Shown: positions 1-5,592, counted from the stretch's first letter. The stretch is 6,215 nt of DNA from Coxiellaceae bacterium (GCA_013414725.1 CP058706.1:2539721-2545935), one strand, 5' to 3'. Notes: generated from the letters alone by a model not told the origin. Numbers and translations: made by a program.

Positions 1-198
1 TTTTTTGATGATATTGAATATTGCTCAAACCTTTATCATCGATTAAATCATGAATTAGCTTCATTATTGGAGGACATGACTCAACAGCTTAATGACACAA
101 CAGCAAGCAAATTGATTTTAAAAATGGTCAAATTTCATGAAAAACTTTACGCAAAGGAGTTCGAACATAGCCAGGGTGACTATGCTACCAAGCGTTAG
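1..198 (+). CDS. 3' end of an unidentified small helical protein (5' truncated by window edge)
   Basis: Frame 1 is open from the first base to TAG at 196-198, giving 65 residues of a C-terminus; the start lies outside the window. The sequence is strongly helical and amphipathic, with Leu, Glu and Lys at helix spacing (LYHRLNHELASLLEDM, then KLILKMVKFHEKLYAKEFE), and no membrane segment. Two helices of this kind, the second carrying a His-Glu pair, weakly recall ferritin-like helical hairpins, but I would not assign that. Unlike the two genes downstream, this stretch has no frame break. The stop lies 45 nt before the next start in the same direction, so co-transcription with the large gene is possible. 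I am confident that it is coding and do not recognise the function. Confidence 0.6.
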   Translation, partial: FFDDIEYCSNLYHRLNHELASLLEDMTQQLNDTTASKLILKMVKFHEKLYAKEFEHSQGDYATKR

Positions 199-228
199 CA
201 GGCAAAACAACACTATCACAATAACTGC

Positions 229-234
229 AAAGGA
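229..234 (+). promoter_or_regulatory. Ribosome binding site of the large gene
   Basis: AAAGGA lies 9 nt before the ATG at 244 and fixes the start of the large protein. The sequence from here to the start codon almost repeats the one before the P450 start at 5607 (AAGGA, two bases, TATAACAATG). I see no convincing promoter in the 45-nt gap, so transcription may begin inside or before the upstream gene. Confidence 0.65.
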
Positions 235-243
235 AATATAACA

Positions 244-378
244 ATGACTAAGACTACTGTTTCTAATGAAAATAGCCAAGCCACTCAATCTGGTATCACC
301 AATCCTCCCTCAGATAACAACAATAAAGTGACAAAAAAATCGGCAACCACACTTATGAATTCAGGGCTCAACCTTTAA
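244..378 (+). CDS. Large protein, segment 1: disordered N-terminus
   Basis: This gives 44 residues from ATG 244 to an out-of-frame TAA. Composition is Thr/Ser/Asn/Gln/Lys with almost no large hydrophobics (for example NPPSDNNNKVTKKSATT), as expected for a disordered leader. There is no signal peptide, so Sec export is not supported. The frame moves to +2 near GGG at 363-365, after which the same composition continues. Only about the first 40 residues belong to the real protein; the last few before the TAA are out of frame. Confidence 0.6.
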   Translation: MTKTTVSNENSQATQSGITNPPSDNNNKVTKKSATTLMNSGLNL

Positions 379-547
379 AAGCAGAAAAACTACCAATAAA
401 AGTAAGAAAAAAACTGAAACAATTACACAACAACCATCATCATCATTTCAGAATGACATAAAAATCTTACTTGATATGCTCAAAATGAGTGATATCAATG
501 ATAAAAGCGCAAGCAGCTCGGAATTTGAAAAAGCTGGAAAAGCTTAG
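363..547 (+). CDS. Large protein, segment 2: Lys/Ser/Thr-rich continuation of the N-terminus
   Basis: Frame 2 carries on the low-complexity N-terminus with a strongly basic patch (TFKSRKTTNKSKKKTE), then QQPSSS, and then the first folded-looking part (DIKILLDMLKMSDIND). It has no start codon or ribosome site of its own, so it is a continuation and not a gene. It ends in a TAG at 545-547 created by a frame change at GGAAAAG (536-542); one missing base there restores the reading into segment 3. The basic patch could be a nucleic-acid or membrane-surface contact, but that is a guess. Confidence 0.5.
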
Positions 548-801
548 TCGCCATAGCCAATACAGGCGACCCATTGTACACCGATATGCTAGTTACAGCG
601 ATGTCTAATATTGATCCAACAGATAAATCAGAAAAATTTACTGATAAAGTCAATAAATTATTTGACCAAAAGACGGAAATCAGCAACGACACACTGATCC
701 GTATCTTTCGCAAATTGAGAGGCAATGTTAAAAATCAGCGGGCGGCCAAAAAGATCATATACAAAAATTCGCTGAAAATGCATTCACTAGCTTCATGCTA
801 A
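544..801 (+). CDS. Large protein, segment 3: first helical region
   Basis: Frame 1 is read through from the AAAAG run at 538-542: SLVAIANTGDPLYTDMLVTA, then NIDPTDKSEKFTDKVNKLFD, then a charged helix ending NQRAAK. The TTG at 574 and the ATG codons inside lack ribosome sites, so they are internal. The true reading leaves this frame at the five-A run 748-752. Residues encoded after that, up to TAA 799-801 (ending HSLASC), are an out-of-frame tail and should not be used in searches. Confidence 0.5.
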   Translation, partial: LVAIANTGDPLYTDMLVTAMSNIDPTDKSEKFTDKVNKLFDQKTEISNDTLIRIFRKLRGNVKNQRAAKKIIYKNSLKMHSLASC

Positions 802-1037
802 GAAATGCGGCCGCCAATCGATTGATTGATTTTCTAATACAACCATCCGTCCAACATGTGTTACGCCTCACTTTTAGAGACTATTTTGAATTTATAGAAA
901 AATTAAAATCCACTTTATTAAATCCAGAAAATTGGAAAAGCTTATTAACAGAAAAAGAAATAAAACCCTGCAAAGCGAAATTGAGAAATACCAAAATAAC
1001 CTGGATGCCTTGTTCAGCCAAAGCAAAAGGCTGCTAA
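747..1037 (+). CDS. Large protein, segment 4: helical region
   Basis: Frame 0 takes over at 748-752 with DHIQKFAENAFTSFMLRNAA and continues through IDFLIQPSVQHVLRLTFRDY and FEFIEKLKSTLLNPENWKSL. The ATG at 795 is an internal Met with no ribosome site; it only looks like a start that overlaps the stop at 799-801. The genuine reading leaves this frame in AAAACCC (962-968). The last 24 or so residues before the stop at 1035-1037 (from PCKAKL onward) are out of frame. The protein here is amphipathic helix with no recognisable motif. Confidence 0.5.
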   Translation, partial: QKDHIQKFAENAFTSFMLRNAAANRLIDFLIQPSVQHVLRLTFRDYFEFIEKLKSTLLNPENWKSLLTEKEIKPCKAKLRNTKITWMPCSAKAKGC

Positions 1038-1045
1038 AATTTTAA
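968..1045 (+). CDS. Large protein, segment 5: short coiled-coil piece
   Basis: Frame 2 encodes LQSEIEKYQNNLDALFSQSK followed by RLLK, a clear heptad-like helix that fits between segments 4 and 6. It is too short to be noticed as an ORF, but without it the coiled coil is lost. One missing base in the AAAA run at 1036-1039 joins it to segment 6, giving RLLKILKKRIDAYW across the junction. The good fit on both sides is among the best evidence that these are indels inside one gene. Confidence 0.45.
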   Translation: MQSEIEKYQNNLDALFSQSKRLLKF

Positions 1046-1680
1046 AAAAACGTATTGATGCCTATTGGGCTGATCCTGACAATGCGCTTAAGATTAGTAA
1101 AGCAACGGCAGAAGCATTTTTAATCCTTGCTTATTTATACGCATACTTCGCGAAACTAAGGACGGGTGACGGTTGTCGCTATATGGTTCCCAATTCTATC
1201 AGTTCAACTGCCCAAGTTGATCTTGAAGTCAGCCTTGAGTTTGCCGACAAAAATGATAATTCACCTGTAATAAAATGGTCACCCACTATCGCTGGTGAAA
1301 ACACTCAAGTTGAACTTGCCATATCAAAAGAAACTGCCAACAATTTCTTTAATGATGCCGGCATTAATGAATTACATTTGGGTGGTTCAACCAAAGCAAA
1401 ATACAAAGCGCTTAGCAGCCTAAAAAAACATGATGCTGCATCTTTGGCTCCCGAATTGTATACACATGCAAGTTTATTAGACAGCTTACAATCATTAATA
1501 TTTAATCCCAGTTTTGTTTTATTACCGTTAATTAATTCAAATGAACATCAAGCTACTAAAGAAAAGTATATAAATATCATCAAAACTGGCATTAAAGAGA
1601 CTTTAGGTGACTTTCCTTTTGGTTTACCACAAAATGAATTAGAATTGAAAACATCGCTTTCTAATGTCCTCAAAAATTGA
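1036..1680 (+). CDS. Large protein, segment 6: hydrophobic helix, mixed region and first repeat copy
   Basis: Frame 1 is open from about 1036, well before the ATG at 1183, which has no ribosome site and is internal. The reading starts with a charged helix, then a 15-17 residue hydrophobic stretch (AEAFLILAYLYAYFA, 1111-1155) that may be a short membrane or buried helix. Next comes a more polar, possibly beta-rich part (VDLEVSLEFADKNDNSP, VELAISKETANNFF), and then helices. The end holds the first copy of an internal repeat (TLGDFPFGLPQNELELKTSL). TGA at 1678-1680 comes from a missing base in AAAAATT (1671-1677). Reading one base back continues as NLNRDPEKAIKDLEEAV. Confidence 0.6.
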   Translation, partial: KILKKRIDAYWADPDNALKISKATAEAFLILAYLYAYFAKLRTGDGCRYMVPNSISSTAQVDLEVSLEFADKNDNSPVIKWSPTIAGENTQVELAISKETANNFFNDAGINELHLGGSTKAKYKALSSLKKHDAASLAPELYTHASLLDSLQSLIFNPSFVLLPLINSNEHQATKEKYINIIKTGIKETLGDFPFGLPQNELELKTSLSNVLKN

Positions 1681-1700
1681 ACCGTGACCCTGAAAAAGCT
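1601..1700 (+). repeat. Internal repeat, copy 1
   Basis: This is a diverged direct duplication of 1861-1960, exactly 260 nt apart. It includes an identical 22-nt run at 1634-1655 and the peptide core ELELKTS. With the frameshift repaired the period becomes 261 nt, or 87 residues. The protein resemblance is about half identical over 45 residues by hand alignment, so the duplication is not recent. Confidence 0.7.
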
Positions 1701-1973
1701 ATAAAAGATCTTGAAGAAGCTGTTAAAGAAGCTCCTAAAGAAGCGAAAGAAGCGTTTGAAGAACCGCTTCAACGCATCAAAGCTTCGATGACAAAGCACC
1801 CTAATGATCCGCTTATGGCCACCTTAGTATCAACTTCCATCAAACCTCTCATTATAAAGGCTTTAGGTCACTTTCCTTCTGATTTGCCGCAAGATGAATT
1901 AGAATTGAAAACATCAGTCTCCGGTGCCCTCCAAAATTGGACAGCAAGCCCGAAGAAGCTCTTCAAGAAATAA
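1677..1973 (+). CDS. Large protein, segment 7: charged helix and second repeat copy
   Basis: Frame 0 begins with a highly charged helix (NRDPEKAIKDLEEAVKEAPK, EAKEAFEEPLQRIKASM), whose repeated KEA/PKEAKEA motif suggests a long solvent-exposed single helix or coiled coil. Then comes KHPNDPLMATLVSTSIKPLI and the second repeat copy (ALGHFPSDLPQDELELKTSV). The TTG at 1677 overlaps the previous stop by four bases but has no ribosome site, so it is not a coupled start. The real reading leaves this frame at AAAATT (1933-1938). The tail WTASPKKLFKK before the stop is out of frame. Confidence 0.55.
   Translation: MNRDPEKAIKDLEEAVKEAPKEAKEAFEEPLQRIKASMTKHPNDPLMATLVSTSIKPLIIKALGHFPSDLPQDELELKTSVSGALQNWTASPKKLFKK
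1861..1960 (+). repeat. Internal repeat, copy 2
   Basis: This is the partner of 1601-1700. The identical 22-nt run is at 1894-1915. The frame break falls at the same place in both copies: the AAAATT beginning near 1673 and near 1933. In each case re-reading one T restores the shared peptide N-L-x-x-x-P-E-x-A. Confidence 0.7.
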
Positions 1974-2038
1974 AAGTTTTAATGAAAAATTTTTCTGATG
2001 ATCGGATTTATCAAAAATGTAAAGAACTTTTGAATTAG
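1937..2038 (+). CDS. Large protein, segment 8: end of repeat copy 2
   Basis: Frame 2 gives LDSKPEEALQEIKVLMKNFS then DDRIYQKCKELL. It matches the end of repeat copy 1 (LNRDPEKAIKDLEEAV), which fixes it as the true continuation. TAG at 2036-2038 comes from one missing base in the TTTT run at 2028-2031. Repairing it gives KELLELDSFQTLLIE into segment 9. It has no start signal of its own. Confidence 0.5.
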   Translation: MDSKPEEALQEIKVLMKNFSDDRIYQKCKELLN

Positions 2039-2532
2039 ATAGCTTTCAAACACTATTAATAGAAATTCTCAATCTGCATGACATTTCTGATAAAGAAATC
2101 AGAATTATTGAAAATTGCTTTGTGACTCGAAATTTTGAGGACTTAAAAGCTTTCAAAAAAGGATTTGGCAACGCACTGTATGCTGTTGTTGAAAAAATGG
2201 GATTTTCTGAAATAATTGATCTTAATGGCCTACAAAAGTTTCTCATGGGCGCTGTCAGTTCAGTTATAACATGGTTTGTTCCAGACAGTAAAGTTGCCAA
2301 CGCAAGCAAAGAAATGTTTGAAAAAGAAGAATTCACGTTGAGAGACTTCGCCAATACTTTAAGGGGATTCTCGGAACAAGAAAAAGACAACATGATATTT
2401 TCGATTAAAAATACAATCAGTAGTTTTCGTCAAAAACTACCGGCTAACGTTGCTCACTCTTTCGAAAACGCATTCGCTAACACCAATAGCAAGTTTTATG
2501 TAGGATTACAAAGTGTTTTTACAAAAAATTGA
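2032..2532 (+). CDS. Large protein, segment 9: helical region with a hydrophobic helix
   Basis: Frame 1 starts with ELDSFQTLLIEILNLHDISD and RIIENCFVTRNFEDLKAF before the GTG/ATG-type internal codons at 2122 onward; none of these has a ribosome site. Most of the stretch is amphipathic helix. The segment LQKFLMGAVSSVITWFVP (2230-2283) is the most hydrophobic part and could be a membrane-associated or buried helix. It is followed by a charged region (EKEEFTLRDFANTLRGFSEQ) and a Phe-rich part (FENAFANTNSKFYVGLQ). TGA at 2530-2532 comes from a frame change in the TTTTT/AAAAAA runs at 2516-2528, here apparently one extra base. Confidence 0.6.
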   Translation, partial: ELDSFQTLLIEILNLHDISDKEIRIIENCFVTRNFEDLKAFKKGFGNALYAVVEKMGFSEIIDLNGLQKFLMGAVSSVITWFVPDSKVANASKEMFEKEEFTLRDFANTLRGFSEQEKDNMIFSIKNTISSFRQKLPANVAHSFENAFANTNSKFYVGLQSVFTKN

Positions 2533-2965
2533 AGAATTAGTCAATAGAAATGCAAAGGATGATCATCAAAAATCCTTAAATCAATGGGTATTGGGCCTTA
2601 TGGCGGTAATGCATTCTAATGATAGCAGAGAGGCAATTGAAGCATTTTACAGCACCGCTAGAAAGCTATTTGCAAGCTTATCTTCCCAAGTAATGACTCC
2701 CGAAAAACGCGCCAAATTAAATATTCAAGAAGAAGATATGGCCTTCATCGATTTTATTATTTTAAGGCCTAGGCTGGATGACATTGACGACAACGTATTT
2801 CAAAAATTAATCGACCGATTTTATTACTGCGTTGATGCTGTCCTTAAAAAACCGGCGGAAACAACTTTTGAGCGCCCCAAAAACCTAAAGATTTCCAATT
2901 TAAAGACGACACTGTTGATGCAAAAGAATTTGATCGCGCTATTGAAAAACTCAGCCATGCATTGA
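2513..2965 (+). CDS. Large protein, segment 10: helical region
   Basis: Frame 2 becomes the real reading from the A run near 2523 (KIEELVNRNAKDDHQKSLNQ). It continues through WVLGLMAVMHSNDSREAIEA, a helix (FYSTARKLFASLSSQ) and an acidic part (RPRLDDIDDNVFQKLIDRFY). The GTG at 2513 is only the nearest start-like codon. The true frame is left at CCCCAAAAA (2877-2885). The last 27 or so residues before the stop at 2963-2965 (from about NLKISNLK onward) are out of frame; the proper continuation is PKDFQFKDDTVDAKEFDRAI. No known motif is seen. Confidence 0.6.
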   Translation: MFLQKIEELVNRNAKDDHQKSLNQWVLGLMAVMHSNDSREAIEAFYSTARKLFASLSSQVMTPEKRAKLNIQEEDMAFIDFIILRPRLDDIDDNVFQKLIDRFYYCVDAVLKKPAETTFERPKNLKISNLKTTLLMQKNLIALLKNSAMH

Positions 2966-3780
2966 TTAACGGTGAAGAAACTTATGATGAAGTCCTAGTA
3001 CGCACCTTACAACAATTATGTGGCCTTGAAGATGAGTTAGATTTGACTGATGAGCATGTGCGAACATTAGTTAATATGATGGCAACGTCAGATGTGTCAG
3101 ATATTATGGCCAAATATACCGAGTCAAATGCTAATCAGAACCAAGACGGGAACATCACTGACACTAATAATACCTCAAATGAAGACAGTGAACCTGAATT
3201 AAGGAACAAACTTATTTGTGAGAGGATCGTCAGACTTTTATTGAAGGACTCTGACACGGATTCAAATGATAATAATTCGTTGTCACACGAAGCAAGACTG
3301 CATTTCGGGCTTTCTGCAGCAATTATTCTGAATCAACCCAACTTAATTAACAAATTCATTCACAATTATTTTGAAAAAATGAAAGCGATTAAAAAACCTG
3401 CTAAGGAAGATATCGCAACTTTCTTGAGAGAAGTTATTGATGTTGTGCGGAAAGTATTTGCGGAACGACGCGCCAAATATGTCAATAATTATCAGGGTCT
3501 ATTTGATGCTGTTAGACTAGGAGACGCTAAGCTATTCAAAAAAGCACTTTCAAAAATCAACGGCCTGGATTTGTCCTTTGTACTGGCCAATTTCGGCAAT
3601 CCTTTTACCAAATCACCTCTCACTGTCGAGCATCTAACAGCGGAATTAATTCAAGTTTCAGAATTATCTACAGATAACAAAAGCAAAGATCACTATCGAA
3701 ACAAATATGTTTATGTACGCCCTCTGGCGCACTTTATTTCTTCAAAAATAATGGTGACGCAATTCTTCTGCCTCAAATAA
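2880..3780 (+). CDS. Large protein, segment 11: Asn/Asp-rich linker and weakly ankyrin-like helices
   Basis: This is the longest unbroken piece (frame 1). It is open from about 2880, with TTG/ATT codons near 2962 that are internal. A helical part (AIEKLSHALINGEETYDEVL) is followed by a low-complexity linker at about 3118-3200 (NANQNQDGNITDTNNTSNED) and a second Asp/Asn patch near 3250-3285 (DSDTDSNDNNS). After that come helix pairs. LFDAVRLGDAKLFKKALSKI (about 3499-3560) has the spacing of the first half of an ankyrin repeat, though the usual TPLH-type signature is absent, so I call it only a resemblance. The true frame is left between 3718 and 3745 (CCC or TTT run). The last residues before TAA 3778-3780 (from about KIMVTQFF) are out of frame. 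Confidence 0.65.
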
Positions 3781-4406
3781 AAAATAAAGAAGTTTTTCAG
3801 GAAAAAATTTCAAAACTGCATACTGTAGTCAAGCTTGACAGCCCAACTTTTAAACAGTTAGTTCTTGGGAATCTGGAAGGAAATATTGATTTTGAGTTCA
3901 TTACGGACTGGATCGTGATAGAAACCCAAGAAACGCCTAAAGAAAATACATGTGTATTTCACTTGATAGATAAGGAACAAAACCGAAGGCCAATCACCCT
4001 TAAAAATCCAGGTAAAGTAATTGAAGGCATCGATAAATTTGACAAATCGACTTATCTAGATGGAACTTTAATTCAAAAAATAATTGTTGAAGGTTGTGGA
4101 GAAAGCCATTATCAAATATTGCTTGATGCCAGAACTGATATGGCATTGGCCTTAATTGAGCACTGCAAGAACACAAAGCAACTTTATCCTTTGCTTGAAT
4201 TTATTGCTTACAATAATGATATACGAAGCAAGGAAATACAAGATGCACTAAGCAAGGCATTAGAAGCGCTTGGAGCAAAAAGTGACACTGAAAAAACGAC
4301 AAAAATGGCAAGAAAAAGAAAGAACACAGCGGTTCAATTGCTGGCAGTGATGAAAGTGACAGCAAAAATACACTACATTTTTGGGATTCAGTATCTTTGG
4401 GTCTAA
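3740..4406 (+). CDS. Large protein, segment 12: mixed alpha/beta region
   Basis: Frame 0 is open from about 3720. It starts FFKNNGDAILLPQIKNKEVF and runs through KLHTVVKLDSPTFKQLVLGN, upstream of the first ATG-like codon at 3915, which has no ribosome site. The part IDFEFITDWIVIETQE, CVFHLIDKEQNRRPITLKNP and LIQKIIVEGCGE alternates hydrophobic and polar residues as beta strands do, unlike the rest of the protein. Then comes a helical part (TDMALALIEHCKNTKQLYPL, LEFIAYNNDIRSKEIQDALS). Real coding leaves the frame in the A runs at 4291-4317; everything after about 4296, ending LWV, is out of frame. The strand-rich block could be a separate folded domain. I cannot name it. Confidence 0.6.
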
Positions 4407-4505
4407 AGATTCCGGGCATGCGTTTACCAGTACTTCAACTCAAAGTGGAAGCTCTGATTTAACTAGTAGCAATTACTCACCACTTACAGAAAGATATGGG
4501 CATTT
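4292..4505 (+). other. Large protein, segments 13-14: Ser/Thr/Asp-rich linker read across two frames
   Basis: Frame 2 gives NDKNGKKKEHSGSIAGSDES then DSKNTLHF up to the T run at 4377-4382. Frame 1 then gives GFSIFGSKDSGHAFTSTSTQ and SGSSDLTSSNYSPLTERYG up to GGG at 4498-4500. Both pieces are low-complexity and polar, so the linker spans the frame break without losing its character. Neither piece has a start signal. In a eukaryote-targeted protein a Ser/Thr tract like this would be a plausible flexible or phosphorylatable spacer, but nothing here shows it. Confidence 0.5.
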
Positions 4506-4934
4506 CAGTCCCAAAATGCCAAAAACATTGAAATGATACTTAATCATGAAAAACAAAATGGTCAAGCAATGGTTAACTATATTCACGATAGATTAAATAA
4601 TGACCACGGGCCATTTACGACAAGAATTCTAGCGATGCTGCAAAATCCGGAAACTAAAGTAATTCCCAGGGCAATCACTAAGAAATTACAAGACCTGAAA
4701 CAAATCGGCCGGGGCTCAGATAGTATATCCTCTGGTATTGCAAGGGCGATGTATAATGAATTATTCAATAATGTCCTTTCGACATGGGAAGTTTGCGAAA
4801 ACAAAATCAGTTCGGGTTTTGAGATGACCACTTACTTTGATTTAACGGAAAATCCTGTGATCACTCTTCGCAGTATGCTTACTGATGAGTCAAAATCAAT
4901 TGCTGACATCTTGACTTTTGCAAGACACGTTTGA
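4503..4934 (+). CDS. Large protein, segment 15: second helical region
   Basis: Frame 0 resumes after GGG 4498-4500 with QSQNAKNIEMILNHEKQNGQ, upstream of the ATG at 4533, which is internal. It goes on through AMVNYIHDRLNN, a helical part with TKKLQDLKQIGRGSDSISSG, and IARAMYNELFNNVLSTWEVC, ending SIADILTFARHV. TGA at 4932-4934 comes from a missing base in TTT (4930-4932), and the reading carries on as LNGDIKLLADQ in segment 16. The region has few charged clusters and no membrane helix. I recognise no family. Confidence 0.6.
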   Translation, partial: FQSQNAKNIEMILNHEKQNGQAMVNYIHDRLNNDHGPFTTRILAMLQNPETKVIPRAITKKLQDLKQIGRGSDSISSGIARAMYNELFNNVLSTWEVCENKISSGFEMTTYFDLTENPVITLRSMLTDESKSIADILTFARHV

Positions 4935-5404
4935 ATGGTGACATAAAACTCTTGGCTGACCAAATGACCCTATTGACCAATCCAAAGAAATTAAAAATTG
5001 AGTTGATGAAATCCACCAAAGCCAATGAAATTTACAGAAAAGAATTGCAAAGATTCAGCTCTAGGAAAAGCAGCGCTTCCGATAATAATAATTCAGAAGC
5101 AGCCAATCATCCTGCGAATGAAAATCAACCACCTATAATCATTAGTAGAATAAAGGAGCTAGTCGCACTTAAAGCTAATACCGATTTTGCTAAAATGCCT
5201 GACTTTGCTTTTGATGCAGTGAAGCAAAATATCATTAATAACCTCACTGAGTTCTATAGACTAATTAAACACGGTGAAGAAAAAGAATCGCAATTGGTGC
5301 AGGAAGTACTGGGATTACTTAATATTCCAATTGACCAAAAATACTTACCTACTGCTAACTCTACTAGCTCTAACAGTTCTACTAATAGTGGTCTTGTAAT
5401 GTAA
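4931..5404 (+). CDS. Large protein, segment 16: C-terminal helices and Ser/Thr/Asn tail
   Basis: Frame 2 holds helices (NGDIKLLADQMTLLTNPKKL, KIELMKSTKANEIYRKELQR). A short disordered linker follows (SSRKSSASDNNNSEAANHPA), then more helix (FAFDAVKQNIINNLTEFYRL, ESQLVQEVLGLLNIP). The tail TANSTSSNSSTNSGLVM ends at TAA 5402-5404. A polar Ser/Thr/Asn tail with two hydrophobics at the very end is compatible with Dot/Icm C-terminal secretion signals, which are weakly defined, so this is suggestive only. The TTG at 4931 overlaps the previous stop by four bases but lacks a ribosome site. After the TAA the same frame stays open for 15 more codons, to 5450-5452. Confidence 0.6.
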   Translation: MNGDIKLLADQMTLLTNPKKLKIELMKSTKANEIYRKELQRFSSRKSSASDNNNSEAANHPANENQPPIIISRIKELVALKANTDFAKMPDFAFDAVKQNIINNLTEFYRLIKHGEEKESQLVQEVLGLLNIPIDQKYLPTANSTSSNSSTNSGLVM

Positions 5405-5434
5405 AGCGTGGAGCATAGGTTGATTGATGCCTTG

Positions 5435-5485
5435 AAGCAAAATAACCGTTAAGCTTTTGTTTTTCGGTTATTTTGCTTTATTCTT
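5435..5485 (+). terminator. Probable Rho-independent terminator of the large gene
   Basis: A perfect 14-bp stem pairs AAGCAAAATAACCG (5435-5448) with CGGTTATTTTGCTT (5465-5478) around a 16-nt loop. The right arm is followed by a T-rich stretch (TTTATTCTT). It starts 30 nt after the stop at 5404 and lies before the P450 promoter candidate. The loop is longer and the T-tract less even than in textbook terminators, and the stem is A+T-rich except for its loop-proximal CCG/CGG. A regulatory hairpin is the alternative. Confidence 0.6.
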
Positions 5486-5504
5486 CGTCATCAGAACCAG
5501 GATA

Positions 5505-5532
5505 TTGCTTAATCACCAAGCCATCTTATAAG
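5505..5532 (+). promoter_or_regulatory. Weak sigma-70-like promoter candidate for the P450 gene
   Basis: TTGCTT (5505-5510) and TATAAG (5527-5532) are 16 nt apart, after the terminator and about 75 nt before the P450 start. The -10 box is good and the -35 box matches only its TTG. TATAGT at 5562-5567 is an alternative -10 box without a clear -35. In DNA this A+T-rich such matches arise by chance. Confidence 0.3.
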
Positions 5533-5592
5533 AAACTCTTAAAATGTCCGGAGAATTAATGTATAGTTAAACACTGATGTAACTACCATAAC

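Larger units (their letters stand above)
244..5404 (+). pseudogene. Single very large gene (~1,723 aa once reconstructed), interrupted by 15 frameshifts; function unknown, possible secreted effector
   Basis: An ATG with a good ribosome site (244) opens a reading that continues to TAA at 5402-5404 if the frame is changed 15 times. Approximate change points are 363, 540, 750, 966, 1038, 1675, 1937, 2030, 2525, 2880, 3720-3745, 4295, 4382, 4500 and 4931. At each point one frame keeps its protein-like composition up to the break and the next takes it over within a few codons. Two changes (363, 2525) look like an extra base and thirteen like a missing base, nearly all in homopolymers. Repairing them adds a net 11 bases, giving 5,172 nt, an exact multiple of three. 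No nonsense codon is left over, which is unusual for an old pseudogene. The protein is helix-rich with several Asn/Ser/Asp-rich linkers. I recognise no catalytic motif or named domain. A large Dot/Icm-type effector or a structural coiled-coil protein are both possible. Typed pseudogene because it cannot be translated as written; the gene may well be intact in the organism. Confidence 0.75.

Noticed and set aside
158..186. Possible promoter for the large gene with a TATGCT -10 box at 181-186
   Set aside because: No acceptable -35 box at the right distance, and the site is inside the upstream coding sequence; a match of this quality is expected by chance.
495..4831. Minus-strand open frames of 70-115 codons (495-725, 1548-1799, 2046-2393, 4201-4419, 4583-4831)
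   Set aside because: They lie opposite clear plus-strand coding sequence, are rich in Phe, Leu and Ser as expected for the complement of Lys/Glu-rich genes, and have no ribosome sites.
795..4934. An operon of many small translationally coupled genes, with stop/start overlaps of four bases (1677-1680, 2962-2965, 4931-4934) and longer ones
   Set aside because: None of the internal starts has a ribosome site, several are TTG, GTG or ATT, and coding sense continues upstream of each start in the same frame. The overlaps are what a frame change produces.
244..5404. Programmed ribosomal frameshifting as the explanation for all breaks
   Set aside because: Fifteen recoding events in one gene, in both directions, without consistent slippery heptamers or nearby pseudoknot-like structures are not believable. 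Only the twin site in the repeat is kept as an open question.
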